A stretch of DNA of 64,000 nucleotides, taken from NCBI RefSeq assembly GCF_025698545.1, contig NC_068575.1, positions 61,513,980 through 61,577,979 of the forward strand, given 5' to 3'. Origin of the DNA: Gossypium raimondii. Its lineage: Eukaryota; Streptophyta; Magnoliopsida; Malvales; Malvaceae. Position 1 is the first letter of the stretch, and each line of letters starts with the position of its first letter. A program made the position numbers and the translations under genes. Below are positions 24,187 to 35,574 of this stretch, piece after piece. The notes beneath the pieces were generated by a model. That model was not told where the DNA came from. It saw nothing but the letters and a program-made list of their open reading frames with translations, and made no database searches.

Positions 24187-27100
24187 TTACTCCGCATTTT
24201 TTGTAGATTCTGATTCACGGGGGCTAACCGACTTCTTCTCGGGAATTTCAGGCTTCGCCATGGCTGGTTGTCCCAAACCAGCACCCTTGGCAGAACTTGA
24301 TGATGGCTCTATTGTAAGTGAAGATGCCTCGTCTCTAGAAGCATACCAGGAATTTCCACATGCAATACATTCCAACTGAAAACACAAAGGGTAAGTTTTA
24401 AGGGTTAAAGATGAAAATGAATATCTGACTGTATATTCCAACAACAAATATACATATGCCTATCAAACACAATCAGACATTCACATATGCAGGAGCATGA
24501 TACATGTTTATCCATTTTAGACAAAGATTTATATTACCATCTTCAATAAAAGTACCATGGAGGTCCTTGTCCTAGGAGTTGGATTGCATTTTGCCCCCTT
24601 TACTAAAAGACTGGGCAAATTAGACCATGTATGTTATGTCAAAGAGCAAACTAATCCTTCTGTTAAAAATTCCATCCATTTTTACTGTTAAAATCTGCTC
24701 TATACGTCAACATGAGGTGAATGTGGCATGCTGTCACATGTAACTGTCTGGTAATGCTAGTTTTTAACAGTAGAAATGGATGGAAGTTTTAACAAAAAGG
24801 ACCAGTTTGCTCTTTGATCTAACATATAGGGACTAATTTGCCTATTTTTAGGTAAAAGGGGCAAAATGCAATCTGACTCCTAGTTTAGGGGCCTCCATGG
24901 TACTACTTTTACCTACCATCTTCTAAGTACTTGTGTCAATATTATGCCTTTATAAAATCTAATTTCTACGTAAAAGTATATTGTTCTCTTGCTCAACACG
25001 GTTAGTGAACTTCTAGTCATTGCCTGAAATCTAGTACAAAGACAAATCTTTCTCTGCAGTTGCAGTTATTGGTCTCTCCTACATAAACAAGTTCGACATT
25101 TGTGCATGTACATGTCTAACCAGGGTGAATCACAATATATAGACACACACTAGCTTAATCAACTTAGTAACATCATAGTAATCCAAGCTTATTCTCGATG
25201 ATGGAAATGGAGAAGAAAATATGAGATAACCTGGTAGCGATCTCCATGTCCTGCTTGGATAATGTCCCTTAGACAGACTTTAAATTCATTGCATCTTGAG
25301 CACCGAGCATCAGTCATCTGCTTAAAGAGTAATCGAACAATCAATGAGCATATGTCAACCAAGTTAAAAAGAAAATTGTAATCACATTTATTCTTCAACA
25401 AAAATTAGGTGAAGAGAATGACCTGCATGCGCTCTGATTCATCGGGCTCTTTTTTTGCTGTCTCTTCAGCAGTTAAACCCTCCTACACAGAAATCATTAA
25501 TCACAAAACAATGCCACTTGCAATAAACAAAAACCCTAAGGACATATATATAACGAAGTGGGGGATCAATATTTGCAGTAAAAATTAGTTACAAAGAATT
25601 GTAAGCTTAAAATTTTTCTAAGCCGTTGAGATATTGAAACCAAAATGACAAAAAGATAACCAAGTTCAAGAGTTGAACACATTTCCACCTACATGAGGTA
25701 GCTATCGCTCTCTTAAACCGACACGAAAGAAGAGAACTCAAGGCCCTTACAGACTATACCTTTAACTCAGCAGGTGTCATGTTAAGTATTGTTGAAGGTT
25801 CCAATTCTCCATTTAGTAGACGTCGAGCGAGCAACGGATTGTTCTATAAAAAAGAAACAAGAATCAACACCATCTTAAAGTGAAACAAGGGAATATATAT
25901 CTATATAGGCTTATAAGCAGAAAGCTCTTGACCTTCAGGTTGAACATAAGTTGCCGTAACTTCTGGTTATATTTCATGTCAGGTGAAAAAGCATCATGTG
26001 AGGCCTTCTCGAGTGCAGTTACAGCAGCAACAGCAGCATCTGGCCACTGAAAAGACTTGCCAGCCTGCAAATCAAGAAGGGCAACAAATATTATGCAAAT
26101 CATTGGATCAATTAACATTCAATAATACCTATTTCTACTGATCATCACATGGGAAAAAAAAAAAAAAAGAAGAAAGATATCCCTACTATAAAAGCTAAAC
26201 ATAGGTAAAAAGTCACTGCACACATTTGAACTCTTCTCTTGTGATCCATTTGCAGTTCCTGAACTCTTAGCGCCTCTTTCAGGTTCCAAGCTATCAGAAC
26301 CACCTTTTACTTTGTCATCATTATGCACGCTATCAGGAGAACTACACATGTATTGAACTGCTTGGAGAAGCCTCTCCATCCACTTATCACGATGGGTTAC
26401 TCCAGTTAGCACGTTAGCCTTTGACAAAATAGTGTAGTATTCAGTGGTATTACTTGTACAGCTTCCAGGAGTTTCAGCTTTCATATGTTGATCAGACCTT
26501 GTAGTTCCTTCATCGTTCCTCGTAACATCAAGAGGTGAAATGTTCTTTTTCCTGAGTGTTCTTTTAGCTTTCAATTGCTCTTCCTGATCAACAACTGCAG
26601 CAGCAGCATCCATCTCAAGGTCAGGGAGATCTCCCAAACGTGATAAAGTTTTCTGAACAAGTAGATCAATCTCATGCTGTTTACTATCCTCATAATCTTT
26701 ATCAGTTAGCTTCCAAAGTTTCCGCTCTACAGTGTCATAAACTCTTTGCACAATAAAACCTGGATGCTGTTTACGGTTTGGATGTTGCTTATGTATGGGA
26801 ACAAAGTGCACTACACACTTGTGCATCACAGATTCAGCTGGAACCTCATCCCTATGGAAACTATAAAACAGCTCTCTGGTATCACGTGATTGCCAGCTTC
26901 CACCACCTTTTTTCTCAGCCTCTTCAGGGCGATAAAACCACTGGCCAGTAACCATAATGCTCCCATCCTTAGTCTGACTAATGTCCTATCATTGATAAAA
27001 GCTCCATTATTTGAGAATAAGCGACTAAGAAGTAAGTCGAAGGTAACAAAACTAAAAATGCGATACCAGGCAATGCAATTACCTTAATGATTGCCACATA

Positions 27101-28408
27101 AGGCTTCTGCTCCTGATCTTCGGGAACTAAAAGAACTGGATCCTCCTGTAGAGGAGCACTAGAAAACATAAATAATGACACAAAGGTGAAAACTTATAAA
27201 TTAACAAAAGAGACCCCAAATTACTGCTGCAAACAAAATAAAAATAGAATGCCACAAAAATGGGCCACTTAAATCTGGAGTAATAACTTTTCACAAAGCA
27301 GTTCTACAAGCATAACCATTTTTAACATTCACAAAAGATTAGTTCTAATTCCTACCAGCATCCACAAAGACACTCTTTTCTGCCACTGCTATTACGAGCA
27401 CCATATTTACGGACCAAAAGAGCAACAAATAAACATAATACATAACAACTATACTTATTTAAAAGGGTGACTGAAAAACATAAACGTAAAATCAGTAGTA
27501 GAACTCATTTATACCAGGAATCAGTATCTCATTTCAGCTTTCTTTGACCACAATTCCTGAGAAGCTAAAGAAAGTATCATCACTCTTCACAAACATGGAA
27601 ACATCTAAAAAAGCCTCTTTTTTCCCCCAATTACAACTGAAAATAACTGAAAATCTCAATTTCTCATAGAAGATAACTTAAAATTAAGATAAAAGAAAAT
27701 GACCCAGAAAAAGCAGCTTCAGCCACTCAAAGAAGGGAAAAAAAGCACTTGATAAATCCATTAAAATGATTGAAATCAACTAACAGATCTGACATTTATA
27801 GAACAACCAGAAAACCAGACCATAAATCCACATAAACACAAGTAAAAATTTTCAAGCCAAAAAAGTTCAAAACCCCTAAATTCCAGCAAAACCTATCAAA
27901 CAATGCCGCACAGCAAAAAAGAACACAAGCCCTAACAATCAGAAACCCCTAAATTCAGAATCCGAACACTCGGAAACAGATTAACAAAGAGCAAAAAACC
28001 CTAAAAAATCCAAAATGCAAGTAAAGAACTCACGAGATCATATCGGTTGCCATCAAACTCAAAAGCTTCATAATGACTCCTCCTTCCTCTTCCTTTCCCA
28101 GAAACCCTAACAGCTTCCCCTATTGGCTTCGCATCCTCTTGAACTCCTTCTTCCTCTGGTTCCTCTTCTTCCTCTGGTTCTTCTTCTTCTTCCTCCGTGT
28201 CGTCATCTCGCTTTTTCTTATTCTTCTTCGTTTTCTTCAATGCCCTCTCTTCTTCCTCTTCATCATCCTCTTCTAGTAGCTTCATTTTCTTCCTTTTCCT
28301 TTCTTGCTTGGTATCTTCCGGCCGGGACCGTCGGGTACGTATCGGAACTTCGTCCTCATCGTCGCTAGTGGATACCTGAGCGAACCTTCGGTTTCCCATT
28401 TCGGACAA
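24187..28408 (-). CDS. BDT1: BAH-domain/TFIIS-like chromatin reader (AIPP3/BDT1 type)
   Basis: Eight exons in transcript order: 28408-28034, 27145-27083, 26985-26224, 26064-25933, 25843-25760, 25482-25423, 25317-25231 and 24375-24187. They encode 583 residues; an in-frame ATG at 28399 is an alternative start. The N-terminus is low-complexity: Lys/Arg-rich then long Glu runs (about 30-95). A BAH domain follows at about 115-255 (YDLEDPVLLVPE, QWFYRPEEAE, RELFYSFHRDEVPAE, GFIVQRVYD). Residues about 340-475 resemble the TFIIS central domain (NNPLLARRLLNGELEPST). A final CxxC...CxxC module (CSRC, CIAC) resembles the TFIIS zinc ribbon. Arabidopsis AIPP3/BDT1 has this order and a similar length; it reads H3K27me3 and represses genes with PHD proteins and CPL2. 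Orthology is from recall. Intron 4 and others are short; intron 7 holds a MITE. Confidence 0.88.
24544..24913. mobile_element. MULE-like MITE, family A, with perfect 9-bp target duplication
   Basis: It sits in the last intron of the BAH/TFIIS-like gene. The ends pair as AAAGTACCATGGAGGTCC and GGGGCCTCCATGGTACTACT. TACCATCTT occurs on both sides (24535-24543 and 24914-24922). Exact 9-bp duplications are the mark of Mutator-like elements. The 370-bp body is non-coding. Confidence 0.85.
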
Positions 28409-28823
28409 AGGCTGTTTTTTTTTTTCGGGTGTTTTTCAAGAGGTTTTTAAATGAGATTAAAATTACTACAAAATTGAAAAAAAAAAAGTTTCTATCATAA
28501 GTGTGGCTGCTCTTTATATGTTTTGGAGGTTCACATAAGAAATATTACACCTCATCATGGTCGTAGACTCGTCCGAAAGTCGAGAGGTTGGATAAAAATA
28601 TAATCTCAAAAAATAAGTTTAAATAAAAAATAATATTTAAATTTAAACGATGAGTTTTGAGTAAGTATTTTTTATTCAAGTTTGATTCGGCTTGAATATT
28701 GTTATTTTTTATTATCGTTTTGATACAATTTTATTATTATATTACTATTATTATTTAGATATTGTATAATTTTTAATTAATTGTTAATTTTATTACTATT
28801 TTAGATGCATTTGTTTGTTTAAT

Positions 28824-29351
28824 TAGAGGTGTGCAAATTTGATTCGATTTAAAAACTCGATAAAAATTCAAATTTTAAATTAAATAGTTCAAGTTATTCG
28901 GATCAACTCGAATAAAAAAATCAAATTTTTCGGTTTAATTGAATATGAATTACATAATTTGAGTTATCGAATAAGAAATGACAAAATTAAGTCGTTTTAA
29001 TAAATATTTACCTTTTCTAAAATTAAAAGTCAAAATCATTAAGTTAAAAGACAAAACTACATCTTTTTTTATAATTATTTATCCATTAAGTTAAAAATGA
29101 AACCATTATATTGTTTATATAATTAAATAATATTGTACTTCATCTACTAGTTAAATAATTGGTGTATGCAAACGCAACATTGAGTATAAATAATAGGATT
29201 CATTAACTCGACTCGAAATTTATTAACTTTATTCGATTTGATTCGAAAAAAATTCAAATTAAGTTTAGGTGCTAAAATAGGTTTTGTAAACTCGACTAAC
29301 TTGAAAAATTTTTACTTGATTTGACTCGACTTGATCGAATACTTACCTCTA
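28824..29351. mobile_element. hAT-like MITE nested in the outer element
   Basis: The ends are TAGAGGTGTGCAAATTTGAT and ...CGAATACTTACCTCTA. The interior is rich in TCGAATTTGA-like words (AACTCGACTCG, TTGATTCGAAAAAAATTC). The host sequence resumes after its right end (GTTGCAACTATCCTAG). A clean 8-bp duplication is not visible on its left side. Confidence 0.6.
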
Positions 29352-29359
29352 GTTGCAAC

Positions 29360-29990
29360 TAGACCTGATCATGGGTCAGGCCACTTGGTCTGGCCGTCTG
29401 GCCCGAAGGCCCGACAGAAATGTGGGAGGTTTGGGTAAAAGTATAGACCCAAAAAATGGGCTTAGACAAAAAAATAAGGGCCTCGGGTAAGGCATTTTTG
29501 GCCCGACCCAAGTCCGGCCCGAATTCACTAAAGGACAAAACAAATCTGCTCTTTTTTTTTAATGTTATTTTCTTATTGTTTTCTTCCTATTTTGCTATCA
29601 TTTTACATTATATTGCTACTATTTTGTTGTTATTGTTTGAATATTGTATAAAACTTATTTTATTGTTAATTTTGTTAATATTTTAAAGGCATTTGTTAAT
29701 TTTGTTATTATTTTAGAGGCATTTGCTTGTTAAGTTACATTTATCTTAGTGTTATTTAAGTCTACATATATTTTAAAATTTATTTTCAATTTGTTGGGAA
29801 ATATTTATTTTAATTTTTTAGTATTTTTGATGTATTATATATTTTAAAATTATATAAAAAGTTAATACGCACGGGCCAGGTCGGGCCCAAGTTTTTATCA
29901 TTTGTATCCGGGTCAGGCTTGGGCAAAACTAGTAAATGGGCCTGAATTTTTAGATGAGCCCGGCCCGAACCCAGCCCATGAGCACCTCTA
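29360..29990. mobile_element. hAT-like element with perfect 8-bp target duplication
   Basis: GTTGCAAC occurs at 29352-29359 and 29991-29998, directly against both ends. The ends are TAGACCTGATCATGGGTC and ...CCATGAGCACCTCTA. The body is 631 bp: GC-rich arms (GGCCCGAAGGCCCGAC, GAGCCCGGCCCGAACC) and an AT-rich core. No transposase frame is present. A perfect duplication makes it the youngest layer of the nest. Confidence 0.88.
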
Positions 29991-30322
29991 GTTGCAACTA
30001 TCCTAGTGTTATTTAAGTATAAATATTTATTTTAATGCATTTTCAATTTGTAAATATTTATTTTAATACATTTTCAATTTGTTAGGAAACATTTATTTTA
30101 ATATTTTTAGTATATTTGTTGTATTATATTTTTAAATTTATTTTTATATAATAAATTTAATACGATCGGATATAACCAGAATCGAGTTTAGTATTTTTCT
30201 TATTTGAGCCAGACTTATATAAAATTTCAGACCTATTTTTCGAGTCAAGCCCGAACATAGAAAATAGATCTAAATTTTTCATTAGCCTAATCTAAACCCG
30301 ATCCAATCCATAGTCAGGTCTA

Positions 30323-30862
30323 AGAAATAGACTGTGCTTTTTTTATTTTCCTTTATTACATTACCTTTGCTGAATCCTTAAATTGTATGTATTTATTTTT
30401 TTCATATTTCATTTTCATCTTAGTTTATCCAAAATAAATTATTAACAATATGATTCTCGAAATATATGAAAAAAAATTAAAAAATTAAACATATCCATGT
30501 CAGACACATATTCATATATCCAAATCCGAATCTGAGTAAATTAGCTAAAATAGCTAATTACAGGACTTAAGAGTATAAAGAAACAATAGGTAAAACAAGT
30601 GTAATTATTAGTTATGAGCCAATCATTGCTTACGATCCATCACAGTACCAGCTATTTGTACCAATGCATAAGATATGATTATATATATTCTTAACCTACA
30701 CTCACAGGGCTCGGAGTATAAAAAAACAGGTAAAATAAGAATAATACTTCATCAATCATCATCCATTACTATAGCATCTATTGTTTTTCAAAAAAAAGAA
30801 GAGCAAAGATTAAAACGCTACAAGTACTAATGATACATACAGGTAATGCAGTTTTCCATTTG
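30323..30862. other. 3' flank of the GSTT gene
   Basis: No gene. Sequence at about 30545-30655 (AAATAGCTAATTACAGGACTT, GAGCCAATCATTGC) is related to 33066-33175, 3' of the truncated GSTT copy. A second, shorter related block lies at about 30700-30785. These mark the 3' extent of the local duplication. Confidence 0.5.
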
Positions 30863-32783
30863 TCAAATTCTTGAATGCAAAGTTCTTTTCATGTCAGATT
30901 CGCCACCTTCGTTATTCGCTCCCTTCAACCGCGGATTTTGCAGTTTTTCTTTGGCTTTCATTAGGATCTTATGCACTTCATCGAAGTGAGGATTTGTAGC
31001 ATTTCTTGTGTTTTCGATCCACAGCTGAACTTCCTTGTAAGGACCCAATAACCTGTTTCGTTCCGTCTCACCCAAAAGCTATGTCGAAGAAATTGTTATC
31101 AATCTTAATGACTCTTCAGATAATTTCATTTTCTAAGCACTCATGCATGTGCAAGCCAAGAAGGAAAACGAAAACATAAATACTAGTATGTTTTAAGAAG
31201 AAACGCAGATAAATCTATGGGGGCACGGGTGAACTGTCATAGAATATTATGTTCCACCAGAGAAGTAATGCTAATGACAGTCAGAAAGAAATGAAATGTG
31301 GACAAATATACCTCGAGTTGCATTATGTCACAAACGAGGCTAAGATCAGCTATAGATGGTTGGTTCCCGCCGAGCAAAAAACGGCCATTACCCTTGAGCC
31401 AAACGGACTCTATCTTCGACAGAGATGCAGACAGAAATTTCTCACCTTCAGCAGCTGCTTCTGGATTCAATGGACGGCCAAGCACCGGTGCTAGGACAGT
31501 ATTCCGAACAATTGTGGCTGGAAAACAGAAGCATAGAGTTCAAAAGCCATACCTCACCAATCGAAAGGGAGCATTGGTACACATAACCACAACACAAGTA
31601 TATGTAGATTGAAGGTAACATATCGGCATAGATAAACCAAAAAGGATTCGTGTTTAGAGACAAGCACAGATATAGCATCGGTCCACCAAGGGAAATAATA
31701 TGACATAAAACAATATGTCATAAAAAGGATTCATGTTTGGAGACAAGCACACGCATATAGCATCAGTGATTGGTCCACGAAGGGAAAAAACATGTCATAA
31801 GATACAAAGCAAACATTATCCTACAACATCAGTGCACGAATCACTATGAACAAGCACAGAAAAAAAGTGTACGATCCATTTCGGCGTTAATTACATACTT
31901 GGACCACGACGTAAGTTGGAGTGATGCCAATCCAACACCAAATGTATCTTACTTCTCTTGAAAACATCAGCCGGGTACCTTGAAGCAAGGAAAACGGACA
32001 CTCGTTATAATAAGAGTGGCATATCTGAACTGAACATGAAATGCACCAAATTTATATTGATAATCCCGTGATTGAACCGCATAAGTTTCGGTAAGACAGT
32101 CACCTACAGCAAACAAACATTGGCACATAAATTAGTTAATCCTTCCAATAGTAACATCATAGAACACCAAGACATTGACATACTGTTGAAGTTGTCCAAC
32201 CATCCACCATGTAATAACTAACAAGTAATCCTACAAAGAAAAAGGTAATTGCACTCACCAATGATCTGCAACTCCAGGAAATGAAGAAGCAAGATAGACA
32301 AGAATGGCATGGCTGCAACAACAACAAAAAAACTAATAGTTATATATATATTTAATATGGAACGTATGAACTAAGGGGAAAAAAGGGGTCTTTATTTACC
32401 TCTCAAACAGCTTAAATCTTCCATCAACGATGGCGGGCAGCTGCTTCATGGGATTAATTTCTGCAACAAAATAATTCTTAATTTATAAATCTCATAAAAA
32501 AAAACAAATCAAATGGTTAATAACAAATTGGTGTATAATTTGAATACCTGCGTATTCAGGAGTTAAATTTTGACGCTTAGCGATATCAACTCTAATCTCC
32601 TCAAAGTCTATACCATTTTTCCTAATTTACCAAAGAAAGAATATGAAACATGAAGAAAATTTTCAAAGCAGAAGAAAACCCAGATAATAGTTCATCAGAA
32701 GATGGGAAAAAAAATTACTTGCAGAAGATGATGACAGCTCGAACAGGCTGAGACATGCGATCTGCATATAGTTTGAGCTTCAT
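30863..32783 (-). CDS. GSTT1: Theta-class glutathione S-transferase
   Basis: Seven exons in transcript order: 32783-32719, 32621-32548, 32460-32400, 32312-32259, 31978-31899, 31517-31312 and 31078-30863. They encode 251 residues. Theta GSTs conjugate glutathione to electrophiles and reduce organic hydroperoxides. Seen: the thioredoxin-fold start KLKLYADRMSQPVRAVIIFCK, with the SQPVRA segment supplying the family's catalytic serine; ESHAILVYL, which binds the glutathione glutamyl group; and the helical domain (GGNQPSIADLSLVCDIMQLE). The length matches plant GSTTs, and the tail past IENTRNATNPHFDEV is variable in the family. An in-frame ATG at 32861 would add 26 basic residues; I prefer 32783 because homologues begin there. 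Intron 5 contains a small duplicated block. A truncated paralogue lies just upstream. Confidence 0.93.
31639..31799. repeat. Two-copy direct repeat within GSTT intron 5
   Basis: The units 31639-31708 and 31721-31799 share AAAAAGGATTC, TTTAGAGACAAGCACA or its variant, ATATAGCATC, GGTCCAC-AAGGGAAA and a trailing TGACATAA/TGTCATAA. The second unit has a few extra bases. It looks like a local tandem duplication. Confidence 0.7.
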
Positions 32784-32861
32784 GTTTATCCCTTTTGATC
32801 TTTCTACTTCAGAGTTCAGTCTCTGTTTTCGGTATTTTTCCCTTAATTTATCCTCCGCCAT

Positions 32862-33326
32862 TATTTATTTATTTTGTTCAAACACCTTTGTTTTGTTGAC
32901 TTTGCTTCCTTTATGTCATTTCTTCAACCGCGAATAGACTAGGTCAGGTAGCATACACGTGTGATTTCTTCTGGGTAAACCACAACATTACTAAACTATT
33001 ATATATAAATAATTAAAAATTAAAATATTAAATATATCCATTTTCCTCATCTCGAAATTGGAGTAAAATAGCTAACCAGAGGACTTACAGTACAACGAAA
33101 TAATAAGTAAAACAGAGCGAAACTCTTATATATAAGCCAATATTTACTCATCGTCCATTACAATACCACAGCATCTGTTTATATAAACATAACCCCCTGT
33201 TCTTAGTGACTGAAAACATTCCACACGTTCTAATTATACATACTATAGTAATGCAGTTCTTCATTTCTCAGATTCTTGAATGCAAAGACTCCACCACCTT
33301 CATTATTTGCTAAACCCTTTTAATTG
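32862..33326. promoter_or_regulatory. GSTT1 upstream region with a G-box
   Basis: It contains the GSTT1 5' flank, including a CACGTG core (ATACACGTGTGA) at about 32956-32961, roughly 95 bases upstream of the first in-frame ATG. G-boxes bind bZIP and bHLH factors; whether this one works is inference. The part beyond 33060 is the duplicated 3' flank of the truncated GSTT copy. Confidence 0.4.
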
Positions 33327-33791
33327 CTAATTTTGCAGTTTTTCTTTGAGTTCCTTCAGGACCTTATGCAGTTCATCAAAGTGAGGATTTGTAGCATTTC
33401 TTGTGTTCTCAATCCATTGCTGAACTTTCTTGTAAGGACCCAATAATCTGTTCCAATCCGTCTCACCCACAAGCTACATCGAAGAAATTGTTATCGATGC
33501 GTGATTTAATTTTTAAAGCACGAAACATTAAGCATACGGGGCCACGGCGGAGATGACGAAAAAGATTGATTCATAAAAAACATACCTTAACTTGCATTAT
33601 GTCACAAACGAGGATAAGATCGGCTATTGATGGTTGGTTCTCACCGAGCCAAAAAGGCCTATTATCGTCGAGCCAAAAAGATTCGGTCTTCGACAGAGCT
33701 GCGGACAGAATTTTCTCGCCTTCAGCAACTGCTTCTGGATTCAATGGACGGTGAAACACAGGCGCTAGAATAGAATTCTGAACAATTGTGA
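33327..33791 (-). pseudogene. 5'-truncated GSTT duplicate (last two exons only)
   Basis: Two blocks, 33791-33586 and 33473-33327, correspond to exons 6 and 7 of the neighbouring GSTT1. The first has the same length (206 bases), the same splice phase and residues such as NSILAPVFHRPLNPEAVAEGEK and GENQPSIADLILVCDIMQV. The second reads VGETDWNRLLGPYKKVQQWI and stops after KEKLQN, earlier than GSTT1. No sequence for exons 1-5, which hold the glutathione site, is found upstream; there the DNA passes into AT-rich sequence and a hAT-like element. Splice sites and frame are kept, so the loss was probably by truncated duplication rather than gradual decay. It could not make a working GST. Confidence 0.85.
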
Positions 33792-33978
33792 CTGAAACAA
33801 ATGGAAGCATCGAGTTTCAAAAGGCGGCTGTCATTATCAATATTAGAAAATAATTAAAGTATCAAATAGGATATTATATAATATAAAAAATAATATAAAT
33901 ACGACATTGTAATATTCGAACTACATCGCCTCGGTAAGGGTTGTTCACCGAAGCCTTTGTCTCAAAACATGTTGTTAC

Positions 33979-34569
33979 TACGTCTGTTTATGGTTATGTG
34001 AGATGGTTTCGTCGAAAAGTAAGAGAGTTTAAATAAAAATGTAAACCTAAAATAAGTTTGAATAAAAAATTAGGCTCATTTACGGAGTGAGTCAGGTTTC
34101 GAGTAAGACTTTTTTGGCCCTAACCCGATTTGATCCGAATTTGTAAAAAAAAAACGGTTGTGTTTTTACTATTTTTTACTGTTTTGCTATTATTTTCTTA
34201 TTGTTTTCTCACTATTTTTCTACTATTTCACTATTATATTGCTACTATCTTGTTGTTATTAATTGGAAATTATATAATTATTGTTTTATTGTTAATTTAT
34301 TACTATTTTAGAGACATTTACTTATTAAGTTGTATTTATCTTAGTGTTATTTAAATATACATATATATTAATTTATTTTTAATTTGTTTAGAAACATTTA
34401 TTTTAATATTTTAGTATTTTTGATCTATTATATATTTTAAAAATTATATAAAAAATAATACGACAGGCTAAGTTTGAGCTAAATTTTAGACCCATTTTTC
34501 AAGCTGAGCCCGTACCTAAAATTTTGGTTGAGTCTGGACCAAATCTGATCCGACCAATGAACACTTCTA
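33979..34569. mobile_element. hAT-like non-autonomous element
   Basis: The left end is TACGTCTGTTTATGGTTATG and the right end ...CAATGAACACTTCTA. The flanking 8-mers GTTGTTAC and ATTATTAC agree at 6 of 8. The core has the family's TTATTACTATTTTAGAGACA. It lies about 190 bp upstream of the GSTT fragment, at the point where exons 1-5 would be expected. Confidence 0.65.
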
Positions 34570-34932
34570 ATTATTACTTTTACACAATTTGAATTTTAGT
34601 TTTTGTAATTTAAAAGGTGAAAATCATTAATACTATTAGTATTTTGATGTATTAATATTTTTCAAACAAAATTTATCAATTTAATATTTATTTTTCATCT
34701 ATTATATATTGTATTTTATAAATACATTCTAATTAATACTTTAAGTAAATAAAATTTGATAAAGAAATACTTATTATATTAATGAATGGACCAAAATTTT
34801 TAAATAAAAATAAAATAACTTAATTTTTAATTATTGAAGTGTAAAATTATATAAAAAAGGACACTCAATTTTTTAAAGAAATAGTTATGTTTTGACATTT
34901 GTGTTTCACGTATGTATATGGATGAAATATAT

Positions 34933-34935
<3 letters not shown>

Positions 34936-34975
<40 letters not shown>
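34936..34975. repeat. TA microsatellite
   Basis: A run of about 19 TA units followed by CTATATATA. It is directly adjacent to the next hAT-like element. Confidence 0.9.
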
Positions 34976-34976
<1 letters not shown>

Positions 34977-34993
34977 ATATATAAAATTATAGA

Positions 34994-35574
34994 TAGAGCT
35001 GTACATGGACAGTTCGGTCTGAAGGTTCGCTCGAAAAATGAAAAAAATTCTGTAAAAATATAGGTCTGAAAAATGAGCTTGGAAAAAAATCTAAACAGGC
35101 CAAGCCTCGGTGAGATTTTTTTAGTCCTGTCCGACCTGAATTTTTAATAAAAAAAGATCTTACTGTTTTTTCATATTTTGTTACTGTTTTCTCACTTTTT
35201 GCCACTGTTTTGCTATCATTTCATTATTATGTTATTATCATTTCACTATTTTGTTGTTACGTTTGAATATTGTATAACACTTGTTTTGTCGTTAATTTTG
35301 TTATTATTTTAGAGGCATTTGCTTGTTATGTTGCACTTATCTTAGTGTTATTTAAGTATAAATATTATTTTTATTTATTTTCAAATTGTTGAGAAACATA
35401 TATTTTAATATTTAAAAAAATTATATAAAAATTAATATGAACTAGGCTCGGGTTTTAACATTTTTATCCAAGTTGAACTTAGTCAAAAATCTAGACTAAT
35501 TTTTCAAGCGGGCCTGGACCTAACAATTAGGCCTGAAATTTAATTAGGGCCCAGCCCAATCATGAACAACTCTA
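34994..35574. mobile_element. hAT-like non-autonomous element
   Basis: The ends are TAGAGCTGTACATGGACAG and ...CATGAACAACTCTA. Flanking 8-mers ATTATAGA and ATTACAAG share five positions. The core TTGTTATTATTTTAGAGGCA is the same as in the copies at 29360 and 17774. It is non-coding. Confidence 0.65.

Larger units (their letters stand above)
28546..30322. mobile_element. hAT-like element, outer layer of a three-element nest
   Basis: The left end is TACACCTCATCATGGTCG and the right end ...CCATAGTCAGGTCTA. The flanking 8-mers AGAAATAT (28538-28545) and AGAAATAG (30323-30330) match at 7 of 8. The element's own sequence runs 28546-28823 and 29991-30322; together these have the core of the family (TTGTTTGTTTAA, then CTAGTGTTATTTAAGTATAA). 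The intervening 1.2 kb is two later insertions. Divergence suggests it is the oldest layer. Confidence 0.75.

Noticed and set aside
28073-28379. Ser- and Leu-rich frames on + opposite exon 1 of the BAH/TFIIS-like gene
   Set aside because: They are complements of Glu/Lys-rich codons (GAA/GAG runs); low-complexity shadows.
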